A DNA stretch of 38,590 bases from Candidatus Saccharimonadota bacterium (GCA_017613135.1 JAGAEN010000017.1:1-38590); one strand, 5' to 3'; numbered from the stretch's first letter, positions 31,744-38,590 are shown. The notes: generated from the letters alone by a model not told the origin. Translations and numbers: made by a program.

Positions 31744-32399
31744 TATAATACCACTCCGCTTTTATCAATCTCAGAAACCAACTGGTTGAACATATCTGCA
31801 GGGTTATCTGCTTGCGACAAAGCTGAACCGACATTAATCACGTCAAGGTCGGCGTGTGCCAAGGCCCTGATATTTGATAAATTCGCTCCGCCATCCCAAC
31901 CAATTTCAAGCTCTGGTTTAATATTTCGCACCAAAGTAACCTTTTCTGTCTGTAATAAATCCGCCGGGCTACCTTGCACGCCTAACTGCCCTGCAAAAAT
32001 CAACACGTGGTCTGCCGCTTCAATATATTGTTTCACGTTTCCTGGGTAAGTCGATGGCAGAAGTGCCACGCCACATTTAATGTCGTGAGCTTTCAGCTGC
32101 TCGAAAATCGGCAACAAATCTTCGCTCGCTTCCGCATGTAGAATACAAAGTGAGGGTGAAAGTTTGAAAATCGTATCTAGACTCTCCGACGGTCGCGCCA
32201 TCATCAAATGCAAATCCGTCTCCCAACCTCGCGGCCACCAGACGTTGGTAATATCTAATGTTTCTGTTGGCGCAAACACGCCGTCTGTGATATCAATTTG
32301 CGCGCGTCTGGTAAAAGTATTAATTACTTCGATTTGCGCTCGAAAATCTTTTTTATTGTTGACTAAAATTGTCGGGACAATTGATACTTCCCTAATCAT
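31743..32399 (-). CDS. Ribulose-phosphate 3-epimerase-like TIM-barrel protein, divergent
   Basis: 218 residues with the Rpe layout: VPTILVNN at the first strand, AQIDITDGVFAP (33-44) for the usual IHVDVMDGHFVP, DLHLMMARP (62-70) and EIGWDGGANLSNI (165-177). Catalytic Asp36 and Asp169 and metal ligand His64 are kept, but the first metal-binding His of HxDxMDG is Gln34. The loop that is usually SVNPGFGGQ reads FAGQLGVQG. It may be a true epimerase with altered metal use or a related phosphosugar enzyme. It overlaps rpiB by 8 bases upstream and pfkB by 1 base downstream. Confidence 0.75.
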   Translation of the reverse strand: MIREVSIVPTILVNNKKDFRAQIEVINTFTRRAQIDITDGVFAPTETLDITNVWWPRGWETDLHLMMARPSESLDTIFKLSPSLCILHAEASEDLLPIFEQLKAHDIKCGVALLPSTYPGNVKQYIEAADHVLIFAGQLGVQGSPADLLQTEKVTLVRNIKPELEIGWDGGANLSNIRALAHADLDVINVGSALSQADNPADMFNQLVSEIDKSGVVL

Positions 32400-32841
32400 A
32401 ATCCTCCCTTTCGTCTAGACGATTAATTCGGCGTACCCGCCGTTCTAAATTATTAAAATTAGTTTCAAGAAATGTTCTTACGATTTCGCGCATTTTTTCT
32501 GCATCCACAAAATGTGCCGATAAACACAGTACGTTTGCATCATCGTGTTCGCGTGCCAAAACTGCCGACTCCGGCGAATCACAGTGTGCCGCCCGAATGC
32601 CTTTAAAACGATTAGCCTGCATCGTCATCCCGTGTGCCGAATCGCAGATTAGTATTCCAAAAGCACCTGGATTTTCGCGCACTGAAAGTGACACTTTGAT
32701 CGCCGGGTCATTAAAATCATCACCTTCTTTTAATTCATAGGCTCCCTCGTCCGTCGCGCTGTAATTATTCTCCACCAAAAATTTGAGAAGTTCATTTTTT
32801 AGCTCGAATCCGCGATAATCTGCTCCGACAAATACTTCCAT
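32392..32841 (-). CDS. rpiB: RpiB/LacAB-family sugar-phosphate isomerase, divergent
   Basis: 149 residues from the ATG at 32841, which overlaps the gap stop codon as TAATG; a reading from 32898 would run inside gap and is rejected. MEVFVGADYRGFELKNEL corresponds to the RpiB start GCDHVGFILK. The catalytic Cys is present (GILICDSAHGM, Cys66), as are His99 (AREHDDANVLC) and the ANRFKGIRAA segment. However, the phosphate loop GTGxG is DSAHG, His of SDHAG is Tyr9 and GGRV is SAHF. It belongs to the family, and ribose 5-phosphate isomerisation is likely from context, but a changed substrate is possible. Confidence 0.8.
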   Translation of the reverse strand: MEVFVGADYRGFELKNELLKFLVENNYSATDEGAYELKEGDDFNDPAIKVSLSVRENPGAFGILICDSAHGMTMQANRFKGIRAAHCDSPESAVLAREHDDANVLCLSAHFVDAEKMREIVRTFLETNFNNLERRVRRINRLDEREDYD

Positions 32842-33845
32842 TAGTTTTCTCCACCGTAATCGACCGTGAGCTCCACCAGACGATTTGAATACCCCCACTC
32901 ATTATCGTACCAAGCCACAACTTTTATCATATTGCCACCCACCACATCAATCAAAGGCAAATCCACAATACAAGAATGTGGGTCACCAATAAAATCGGAC
33001 GACACTAATTCCTCTTCCGTCACACCAATAATGCCTTCATAATATGGCTCCTTCGCGGCTTTTTTAAACAATTCCACGAGTTCTTCTTTGGTGGTGTCAC
33101 GCTTAACGATGGCAGTAATATCCGACAAAGACACCACCGGCGTCGGTACCCGTACTGACAGACCATTAAATTTATCTTTGAGACTCGGGATAGTTAGTGC
33201 TGCAGCTTTTGAAGCGCCGGTCGTAGTCGGTACGATGTTTTCTGCTGCCGAACGTGCCTCACGCAAATCTTTCGCCGGCGCATCAAGCAGTCTCTGTGAA
33301 CCAGTATAAGAATGCACCGTCGTCATCATTGCTTTTTCAATGCCCAAGTTGTCTTCTAGCACTTTCATGACCGGTGCGATACAATTCGTAGTGCAGGAAG
33401 CATTTGAAATAATTTCATCACCTGGCTCCAAAATGTTTTCATTAACACCAAGCACCACGGTCTTAGCACCTTCGCCTTTGGCTGGCGCCGAAATTACCAC
33501 GCGTTTTGCACCGGCTTCGATATGCGCCCTTGCATCTTCTGGTTTAGTAAAAAATCCCGTGGATTCAATCACCACATCCACGCCAAGGTCTCTCCAAGGT
33601 AAATTATGTGGGTCTTTTTCAGCGTAAATTGGTACCTTTTTCCCGCCAACCGTAATAGAATGTTCATCAAAAGTCACTTCTTCGTCATAAGTACCATAAG
33701 AAGAATCGTGTTTTAGAAGATGAGCCAAAGTCCTTGCATCGGTAATATCATTAATCGCTACCACCTCAGCATCTTTTCGACCCATTAGAATCTTAAACGC
33801 ATTGCGTCCAATTCTACCAAACCCATTTATTGCAACTTTTATCAT
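32841..33845 (-). CDS. gap: Glyceraldehyde-3-phosphate dehydrogenase, type I
   Basis: 334 residues, normal length. Rossmann start VAINGFGRIGRNAFK, then VAINDITD with the acidic residue typical of NAD preference. Active-site SNASCTTNC (147-155, Cys151), TVHSYTGSQRLLDAP with the partner His, and C-terminal WYDNEWGYSNRLVEL. Oxidises glyceraldehyde 3-phosphate to 1,3-bisphosphoglycerate. First gene of a five-gene operon with pentose-phosphate enzymes. AGGAGG lies just before the ATG and the extended -10 TGTGGTATAAT about 25 bases upstream; the -35 region lies in the arm of the rpsG terminator. Confidence 0.97.
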   Translation of the reverse strand: MIKVAINGFGRIGRNAFKILMGRKDAEVVAINDITDARTLAHLLKHDSSYGTYDEEVTFDEHSITVGGKKVPIYAEKDPHNLPWRDLGVDVVIESTGFFTKPEDARAHIEAGAKRVVISAPAKGEGAKTVVLGVNENILEPGDEIISNASCTTNCIAPVMKVLEDNLGIEKAMMTTVHSYTGSQRLLDAPAKDLREARSAAENIVPTTTGASKAAALTIPSLKDKFNGLSVRVPTPVVSLSDITAIVKRDTTKEELVELFKKAAKEPYYEGIIGVTEEELVSSDFIGDPHSCIVDLPLIDVVGGNMIKVVAWYDNEWGYSNRLVELTVDYGGEN

Positions 33846-33869
33846 AAACCTCCTATTATTCTTACGCTA

Positions 33870-33899
33870 ATTATACCACATTGCAATAAAAAACAACAA
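33870..33899 (-). promoter_or_regulatory. Promoter of the gap operon
   Basis: Extended -10 TGTGGTATAAT (33880-33870) with a possible TTGTTG -35 at 18 bases (33899-33894). The -35 overlaps the outer arm of the palindrome that ends the rpsL-rpsG transcript, so termination and initiation share DNA. Confidence 0.6.
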
Positions 33900-34012
33900 A
33901 AAAATACCTTCAAAGGGGACTTCCGGAGCGCGTCCGTCGGAGGGTGAGCGCCGGCCGCCCGTGGCTTTCGTACGGCCGGACGCGGCCCCGTGAAGGTATT
34001 TTTTGTTGTTTT
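33888..34012 (-). terminator. rpsG terminator with a GC-rich palindromic element in its loop (copy B)
   Basis: On the minus strand, ACAACAAAAAATACCTTCA just after the rpsG stop pairs over ~23 bases with its inverse, which ends in a long T-rich tract: an intrinsic terminator stem. Its loop is a 77-base GC-rich core (33914-33990) with, in plus orientation, AGGGG, TTCCGGAGC, GAGGGTGAGCGCC, a hairpin (GGCCG/CGGCC), GGACGCG and GCCCCG. The same motifs in the same order occur in uvrC. Confidence 0.8.
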
Positions 34013-34487
34013 ATCTCGCAAAATGTGCGAAAGCACGGTTGGCTTCAGCCATACGGTGACAATCTTCCTTCTTCTTGAAGGCTGCACCAGTTTGGTTGTA
34101 AGCATCTACGATTTCCGCTTCCAGGCGTTTGGCATATGGCATACCAGAGCGAGCCCGGGCAGATTGCACCAGCCAAGTAAAGGCAAAGTGCATTTGGCGA
34201 TGTCCCGAAATTGGGAATGGAATCTGGTAGTTAGCACCACCCACGCGGCGTGACTTCACTTCGAAATCTGGCGACACGTTGGCGATAGCTTTTTCTAGAA
34301 CTTCCACTGGATTTTCGGATTTCAATTTCTTTGCGGCGCCTTCAATAGCAGTATACACTGCACGCTCGGCTACCTGTTTTTTACCATCGAGCATTGATTT
34401 ATTGATTAACCTTTGCACCATGATGGATTGATATTTACGGTCTGGATTAACTTTGCGTTCCAGAGATTTAGTAGTTTTACGCGGCAT
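34011..34487 (-). CDS. rpsG: 30S ribosomal protein uS7
   Basis: 158 residues. MPRKTTKSLERKVNPDRKYQS and LINKSMLDGKKQVAE match the S7 N-terminus; the middle has VEVLEKAIANVSPDFEVKSRRVGGANYQIP and the end RMAEANRAFAHFAR. S7 nucleates assembly of the 30S head and lies at the E site. It follows rpsL by 2 bases; the usual fusA and tuf of the str operon do not follow here. Transcription should end at the unusual palindromic terminator directly downstream. Confidence 0.97.
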   Translation of the reverse strand: MPRKTTKSLERKVNPDRKYQSIMVQRLINKSMLDGKKQVAERAVYTAIEGAAKKLKSENPVEVLEKAIANVSPDFEVKSRRVGGANYQIPFPISGHRQMHFAFTWLVQSARARSGMPYAKRLEAEIVDAYNQTGAAFKKKEDCHRMAEANRAFAHFAR

Positions 34488-34489
34488 AA

Positions 34490-34903
34490 TTACTTATCCT
34501 CCTTCTTCGCACCGTATTTCGAGCGACCTTGCTTGCGGCCCTGGACACCTTGCAAATCAAGCGTCCCGCGCACTACGTGATAACGCACACCAGGAAGATC
34601 TGGCACACGACCACCACGCACCAACACGACAGCGTGTTCCTGAAGATTGTGGCCTTCCCCACCAATGTAGGCCCAAACTTCTTGTCCGTTGGTAAGACGC
34701 ACACGTGCGACTTTCCGCATCGCGGAGTTTGGTTTCTTCGGAGTCTTAGTCGTTACTTTAATACATACACCACGCTTTAATGGTGCGGCGGTCTCGTAGC
34801 GCCTGGTCTTCAAAGTATTAATGATAGAACCAAGGGCTGGAGATTTGGATTTTTTCGCAGCCTTTTTACGAGGCTTACGAATCAACTGATTGATAGTTGG
34901 CAT
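34490..34903 (-). CDS. rpsL: 30S ribosomal protein uS12
   Basis: 137 residues with a basic N-terminus ([19 protein letters not shown]), [45 protein letters not shown] and [11 protein letters not shown]. The decoding-centre loop that reads GGRVKDLPG in E. coli (Lys88) is GGRVPDLPG here (Pro101), at a position where changes cause streptomycin resistance or altered accuracy in other bacteria. The other key lysine (TPKKPNSA) is kept. AAGGA precedes the ATG, with a ~79-base leader from the promoter at the tig stop codon. Confidence 0.97.
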   Translation of the reverse strand: MPTINQLIRKPRKKAAKKSKSPALGSIINTLKTRRYETAAPLKRGVCIKVTTKTPKKPNSAMRKVARVRLTNGQEVWAYIGGEGHNLQEHAVVLVRGGRVPDLPGVRYHVVRGTLDLQGVQGRKQGRSKYGAKKEDK

Positions 34904-34988
34904 TCAAAATTCCTTATATTATATATATTATATTATTGCCCCACCTGCAAAATACAGCAATAGCAAGTGAGATGAAACTCTTTACCTA

Positions 34989-35017
34989 ATTATACCACTA
35001 TTTATTATTTTCGACAA
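34989..35017 (-). promoter_or_regulatory. Promoter of rpsL-rpsG
   Basis: TTGTCG (35017-35012), 17 bases, TATAAT (34994-34989) with TGG before it. The extended -10 begins directly after the TAG stop of tig, as at uvrB. A second TATAAT-like run lies closer to the ATG (about 34918-34935) in an AT-rich stretch. Confidence 0.65.
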
Positions 35018-36275
35018 GATAATCAACTGTTTTTTCTACAATCATTCGGTTCTTGATGTCCATTTTAACATTTGGGTCTTTTAAGGATTTCAAAGCTTCA
35101 GGCGATTTACGGTAAACATCGCGTAACTCGGCGATTTTTGCCGCCACTAAATCATCCGACACAGTGATTTTCTGCTCGACCGCGATAGTTTGAAGTGCGA
35201 GAGATGCTTTTACTCTTTCTTCGGCAATCTCGCGAGCCTTCTTCTCCCAAGTTTCTGGCGTTTCGTTAGCACGCTTAATGTAGTCTTCAAAACTCATTCC
35301 TTGTGACGCCGCATTACGCTCCACATCACTACGAATCATTCGTAAATTATCGCTAACCAAAATTTCTGGTGCTGGGATTTTGGACTTTTTCACTAAAGCT
35401 TTAATTAGAGCATCTTTGTATTTCTCAGCTTCACGTTGCTCGGTCTGTAAACTCAAATTCTTCTTAATATCATCTTTTAATGCCGCCAAATCTTTAAATG
35501 GTCCGACTTTCTTCGCCATTTCGTCATCGATTGCTGGAGTTTTGACTTCGTTTACTTGCTTCAGCAATACTTCGAACACGGTCTTTGCGCCAGCAAGGTC
35601 TGCCATTCCGTAATCTTTCGGGAAAACCAGTTTTAATTCAAACTTATCACCTGGCTCGTGTCCGACGATACCGTCTTCAAATCCTGGGATCAGACTCATC
35701 GACCCAAGAGTTAAATGAAAATCCTTCGCCGAACCACCCGGAAAAGCCACGCCATCCTTTTTTCCGACAAAATCAATAATTACTTCGTCCGTGAGCTTCG
35801 CGGCGCGCTTCACTGCTTTTTTCTCAGCAAACGATTTTGCGATATTGTCTAGTACACCCTGAACATCTTTCGCCAAAATCTTGACTTCTTCCTTTTTCAC
35901 GCCGAGTTTCTTATAATCGCAGAGTTTAATGTCTGGAATAATATCTGCCGTGGCGGTGTATTCCATCATTTCGCCCGGAACGTATTTCGTCACATTGACA
36001 TTTGGCATCACCAAAGGCTGCTTTTGGCTTTCCGAAAATGCAGGAATCACGGTCGTCCGTACCGCAATATCTGCCGTCTCAGCATTCAAATCATTTTCCG
36101 GGATGAATTTTTTTGCAACTTCCGTCGGCACCTTGCCTTTGCGGAAACCTTCCACCCGGATTTCTTTGGCCAATTTCTCGACGGCTTTTTTTGCCGCGAC
36201 TTTTAAATCTTTTGCATCTAGCGTGACAGTTAATTCCACGCGTGAATCAGATAGCTTTTTCAGCTTTGTTTTCAT
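34998..36275 (-). CDS. tig: Trigger factor (ribosome-associated chaperone, FKBP-type PPIase)
   Basis: 425 residues. The N-terminal ribosome-binding domain contains the signature VEGFRKGKVP (about 41-50). The PPIase domain spans about 150-240, with VIIDFVGKKDGVAFPGGSAKDFHLTLGSMSLIPGFEDGIVGHEPGD. The rest is the helical C-terminal chaperone arms. It binds nascent chains at the L23 exit site. AGGAG lies 8 bases before the ATG. The extended -10 TGTTATAAT overlaps the stop codon of the upstream FAD oxidase gene, so tig is probably expressed independently. Confidence 0.96.
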   Translation of the reverse strand: MKTKLKKLSDSRVELTVTLDAKDLKVAAKKAVEKLAKEIRVEGFRKGKVPTEVAKKFIPENDLNAETADIAVRTTVIPAFSESQKQPLVMPNVNVTKYVPGEMMEYTATADIIPDIKLCDYKKLGVKKEEVKILAKDVQGVLDNIAKSFAEKKAVKRAAKLTDEVIIDFVGKKDGVAFPGGSAKDFHLTLGSMSLIPGFEDGIVGHEPGDKFELKLVFPKDYGMADLAGAKTVFEVLLKQVNEVKTPAIDDEMAKKVGPFKDLAALKDDIKKNLSLQTEQREAEKYKDALIKALVKKSKIPAPEILVSDNLRMIRSDVERNAASQGMSFEDYIKRANETPETWEKKAREIAEERVKASLALQTIAVEQKITVSDDLVAAKIAELRDVYRKSPEALKSLKDPNVKMDIKNRMIVEKTVDYLVENNK

Positions 36276-36297
36276 AATTACTCCTCTATTTAGATAT

Positions 36298-36306
36298 ATT
36301 ATAACA
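36298..36306 (-). promoter_or_regulatory. Extended -10 promoter of tig
   Basis: TGTTATAAT on the minus strand. The TAA stop of the upstream gene (36301-36299) lies inside the box. The leader is about 16 bases with GAGGAG. Confidence 0.6.
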
Positions 36307-37885
36307 CAGTTTTAGATGAGTTAGAAGTGCGGAAATGCTTTACGGTATATTTAGCGTCGGCTCCCAACTTCACGTCGGCATTCAAAATCTCTCGCGGGTC
36401 AAAAATCTTCTTAATTTCGCCATAAAGTGCTTTTTCCTTCTCGGACATACTAGTATTAGTTACGATGGCTTTTACTCTACCTTCTGGCGAACCGCCTGTA
36501 ATCGAACCACCCTGCCGTTCGATAATAAAATTGCACGCTCGGATAAACGAAAGGGCTTTCTTCGCAAAATCTTCATCCTCAAGATTAAACTTCGGTCTTA
36601 AATTATAATTCGACGCCGCATACGAGCCAAATAATTTTAGTTCCATCTTCAAACTTTTTTCTACTACCGAAAGGTCATCCAAGAATTTCAAAATGTTTTC
36701 CGAAGGAAGATAAAAATCAATCACCATTGGCACCCGCTCACCAGTTCGTACTTGATTTAGGAAGCTTGTCAAAGAGCTTTCAAATTCATCGAGTTTTGCT
36801 TGGTTTTCGGGAGATTCCATTATTAACTGTGCAGTTCTAGGCAGCACAATCTTAATATTCTTAATTTTCTTTAGACAAGAGTTAATTTTGTGGTCAAATT
36901 TAGAAAATACCACAAAACCCATTTCTGCTCGGTCGCTTACCGCGCTCAGTTTTTTGCCATATTTTTTTGCTGCCCGAATAATTTCTATATCATAAACGTC
37001 TAGCTGGCAAGGTTTCAATTCATTTAGAAAATCAAGGAACTTCTGCGCACTCACAAAATCTTTAAACGTCGCCATTACGCGGGCGGTTTTACTCCGTATC
37101 GGCACCGCACGTATAATTACTTCCGAAATTACGCCCAGCGTCCCCTGCGCCCCGAAGAACAGCGGCATCAAATCTACCGTCCCTTTCCGCTCAACCTGCG
37201 CAATTGTGGCATAACCCGCCGAACCGTGCCCAGTTTTTTTAATATCCTGAATTAGTTCAGCGTTATTTTTTATCAAATCAGTTACTTTGCGATATAATCT
37301 TCCTTCTATCGTCTTATCTTGCATTACCCGTGCCAGACCTTTCATATTCTGCCGATTAGTCTGCAAAATGTCACCGCTCGGTAGCACCACCTCAATTCTT
37401 TCCACAAAATTCATAATCCCCCCGTATTTACCAGCATAAACATCCGATGGACAATTCGAAATTAACCCACCGATCGTTTCATTTTCGCGCCCACCCACTG
37501 GCACTGTTAGTCCGTACATCGAAAGTGCCGTGTTTAATTCCTTCAAAGTAATTCCCGCTTGCACTCTCACTAATCTCTCGCGCCGGTCAGCTTCCATCAA
37601 ACGATTCAGTTTTTCGGTTGAAATAATAATACCTTCACCAACGTCCGCCCCCATCTCATCAAGCCCTGACCCCCAAACCGATACCGGTACCTTAATATCT
37701 TTTATCGCTAGTTGAGTGCAAAATCTCATCAGTTTGCTTAAATCTTCAGTCGATTCTGGCAGAGCCACAGCCTTTGGTTTAATTTGCACAACTGAGCGAT
37801 CCACCGCGTAAGATTCCAATATCTCCGGCGTATCAAAAACATTTCCAATTATTAGTTCGTTTAAATACCTCGCAATTTTGCCCAT
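36299..37885 (-). CDS. FAD-linked oxidase (FAD-binding PCMH type, GlcD/lactate-dehydrogenase-like)
   Basis: 528 residues from the ATG at 37885; an ATG at 37909 lies upstream of the likely transcription start and is rejected. The PCMH FAD-binding half is clear: KPKAVALPESTEDLSKLMRFC, PVSVWGSGLDEMGADVGEGIIIS, VRVQAGITLKELNTAL, VPVGGRENETIGGLIS and FGAQGTLGVISEVIIRAVP. The C-terminal half matches FAD-oxidase type C, ending near GEIKKIFDPREILN. The usual GGSVSGEHGIG is GGSITGGSPEGR here, so the substrate may differ. No signal peptide or Fe-S partner is nearby. A D-lactate or 2-hydroxyacid oxidase is plausible but not proved. Confidence 0.8.
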   Translation of the reverse strand: MGKIARYLNELIIGNVFDTPEILESYAVDRSVVQIKPKAVALPESTEDLSKLMRFCTQLAIKDIKVPVSVWGSGLDEMGADVGEGIIISTEKLNRLMEADRRERLVRVQAGITLKELNTALSMYGLTVPVGGRENETIGGLISNCPSDVYAGKYGGIMNFVERIEVVLPSGDILQTNRQNMKGLARVMQDKTIEGRLYRKVTDLIKNNAELIQDIKKTGHGSAGYATIAQVERKGTVDLMPLFFGAQGTLGVISEVIIRAVPIRSKTARVMATFKDFVSAQKFLDFLNELKPCQLDVYDIEIIRAAKKYGKKLSAVSDRAEMGFVVFSKFDHKINSCLKKIKNIKIVLPRTAQLIMESPENQAKLDEFESSLTSFLNQVRTGERVPMVIDFYLPSENILKFLDDLSVVEKSLKMELKLFGSYAASNYNLRPKFNLEDEDFAKKALSFIRACNFIIERQGGSITGGSPEGRVKAIVTNTSMSEKEKALYGEIKKIFDPREILNADVKLGADAKYTVKHFRTSNSSKTVL

Positions 37886-37895
37886 CCTGCTTAAG

Positions 37896-37906
37896 ATTAT
37901 AGCACA
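37896..37906 (-). promoter_or_regulatory. Extended -10 promoter of the FAD oxidase gene
   Basis: TGTGCTATAAT on the minus strand, one base from the common TGTGGTATAAT. The box ends 10 bases before the ATG, giving a leader of a few bases at most. Confidence 0.55.
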
Positions 37907-37926
37907 CATTTTTTACAAAGCAACTA

Positions 37927-37955
37927 TTGACTTTTTTAAACATATGTGGTATAAT
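37927..37955 (+). promoter_or_regulatory. Strong promoter of the gene at 38008
   Basis: TTGACT (37927-37932), 17 bases, TATAAT (37950-37955) with TGTGG before the -10. The leader of ~46 bases has a small hairpin CGACA-TCTAT-TGTCG (37967-37981) and GGAGGG ahead of the ATG. It is one of the best promoters in the window. Confidence 0.75.
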
Positions 37956-38007
37956 GATAATAGAGCGACATCTATTGTCGTTACTTTGTACCTTTGGAGG
38001 GTATCAA

Positions 38008-38334
38008 ATGGAAAAGAAAACTTCCTATCACGGAAATTTCGTTGAAAAGTCGCAGTTCATTGCGACGCTGTCGAATCCTAGGTTCGTCCTAGCAATCGAC
38101 AATGACGACAAGCATCTTGACAAGGAGAGCCCGCACTGGCATCTTTGCCACAACGGAGTCCCGATCGCCCGGATCACTGCCTATGGCTGCTGGACATCAT
38201 GGCCACCTGTTTCTCCCGAAATCAAGGAGGAAGCCGAAAAACTGACAGCGAAGCATATGATTTCGCTAATCCGCGCCTGTCATAAATCCCCAATCACAGA
38301 GCCACAACTCATCTCCAAGCGTGCAGGTTACTAA
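38008..38334 (+). CDS. Small soluble protein, unknown function
   Basis: 108 residues from the ATG at 38008, chosen because GGAGGG lies 7 bases upstream; the reading from 37927 would start inside the promoter. The sequence has no signal peptide or membrane segment. It contains several Trp/His residues (ESPHWHLCHNGVPIAR, YGCWTSWPP) and a Glu/Lys-rich helix EIKEEAEKLTAKHMISLIRACH. I recognise no family. Codons are more GC-rich (about 53-60% over 38101-38220) than most neighbours, fitting either recent acquisition or high expression. It is monocistronic with a strong promoter and a strong terminator, which suggests abundant product. Confidence 0.7.
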   Translation: MEKKTSYHGNFVEKSQFIATLSNPRFVLAIDNDDKHLDKESPHWHLCHNGVPIARITAYGCWTSWPPVSPEIKEEAEKLTAKHMISLIRACHKSPITEPQLISKRAGY

Positions 38335-38346
38335 CTACCCCCCATA

Positions 38347-38374
38347 AAACCACGGCAAAAGCCGTGGTTTTCTT
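38347..38374 (+). terminator. Intrinsic terminator
   Basis: Perfect 10-bp stem AAACCACGGC/GCCGTGGTTT with AAAA loop, followed by a T-rich tail. Confidence 0.92.
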
Positions 38375-38411
38375 CTTGAATAATAATTACATCAAAATCC
38401 ATCAATGGACA

Positions 38412-38420
38412 TGTTAAAAT
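38412..38420 (+). promoter_or_regulatory. Extended -10 of the partial gene at 38428
   Basis: TGTTAAAAT ends 7 bases before the ATG at 38428. TATAAT at 38420-38425 is an alternative if the next ATG (38437) is the start. Either way the leader is nearly absent. Confidence 0.4.
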
Positions 38421-38427
38421 ATAATAT

Positions 38428-38590
38428 ATGGTTAATATGCTAAGCTATTTCTACAACTCCCTTACCACCTTTGCCGAAGGCATTTGCAAGTGTGTCGAAA
38501 CTAGTTTTTTTGGTAAAGTTTGTAGCACCGGCGAGGGGACCGAAGTATATGCGATTCTCTCAATTGTCATTCAAGTACTCACTGCCGGCA
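38428..38590 (+). CDS. Probable small membrane/pilin-like protein (VirB2/TrbC-like), 3' truncated by window edge
   Basis: 54 residues are visible: a short amphipathic start MVNMLSYFYNSLTTFAEG, a cysteine-containing segment (ICKCVETSFFGKVCSTG) and the beginning of a hydrophobic helix (VYAILSIVIQVLTAG). CPR genomes often have short proteins of this plan, CxETS(F/I)xG followed by two membrane helices, related to VirB2/TrbC or PilA-like pilins, next to type IV secretion or pilus genes. Only the N-terminal part is seen, so the family is a guess. The start could also be the ATG at 38437. Confidence 0.45.
   Translation, partial: MVNMLSYFYNSLTTFAEGICKCVETSFFGKVCSTGEGTEVYAILSIVIQVLTAG

Noticed and set aside
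32842-32898. Longer rpiB reading from 32898
   Set aside because: The added residues are an out-of-frame reading of the gap 3' end; the family start matches at 32841.

Overview
The window is a compact, almost gap-free stretch of bacterial chromosome of moderate-to-low GC, with most genes on the minus strand. Small average gene size, a minimal-genome gene mix, secreted proteins with InlB-type repeats, FISUMP (C-type-lectin-like) surface proteins, tiny intergenic gaps and a C-terminal VirB2/pilin-like fragment point to a Patescibacteria/CPR member, most likely a Saccharibacteria (TM7) epibiont. That placement is inference; no rRNA is present. The standard stop codons are used: frr ends in TGA inside a 4-base overlap with uppS, which argues against the UGA=Gly code of Gracilibacteria and Absconditabacteria.

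Layout. (1) 1-393 is the 3' end of a FISUMP lectin-fold gene whose last ~190 bases look like the variable region of a diversity-generating retroelement (DGR). (2) 558-9420 (minus) is uvrB preceded by a 2288-residue exported modular protein ending in a tyrosine-phosphatase domain with an intact HC(X)5R loop. (3) 9563-20000 holds a DUF167 gene, lysS, greA, then the reverse of the ancestral cluster rpsB-tsf-(pyrH)-frr-uppS-(cdsA-dxr)-rseP-proS. A CPBP protease has joined rseP, and a plus-strand FISUMP surface protein sits where pyrH would lie. (4) 20078-21144 (plus) is a ClpP-like protease and bL31. (5) 21249-23403 has two exported envelope proteins and tRNA-Leu(GAG), followed by two 60-base tandem repeats that copy the 3' end of the tRNA. 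(6) 23431-27317 is uvrC-secG-peptide-binding protein-membrane protein. (7) 27356-30064 is a membrane protein and enolase, divergent from one palindromic -10 region. (8) 30061-33845 is gap-rpiB-rpe-pfkB-LOG, a plausible ribose-salvage operon. (9) 34011-38590 is rpsL-rpsG, tig, an FAD oxidase, a small unknown protein and a partial pilin-like gene.

Four themes cut across the window. First, a GC-rich structured element of about 75 bases occurs in two clear copies. One sits in frame inside uvrC, the other in the loop of the rpsG terminator. Each lies inside a ~120-base nested palindrome, recalling Rickettsia palindromic elements. Second, promoters share a strikingly conserved extended -10, often exactly TGTGGTATAAT. 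Third, many genes (uvrB, uvrC, lysS, rseP, eno, DUF167 and others) have the -10 box only 6-8 bases before the ATG and no Shine-Dalgarno, so they should give leaderless mRNAs; ribosomal-protein genes keep good Shine-Dalgarno sites. Fourth, exported proteins carry sortase-like signals of the form [AV]P[DN]TG.

All calls are from reading the sequence; no database search was possible.
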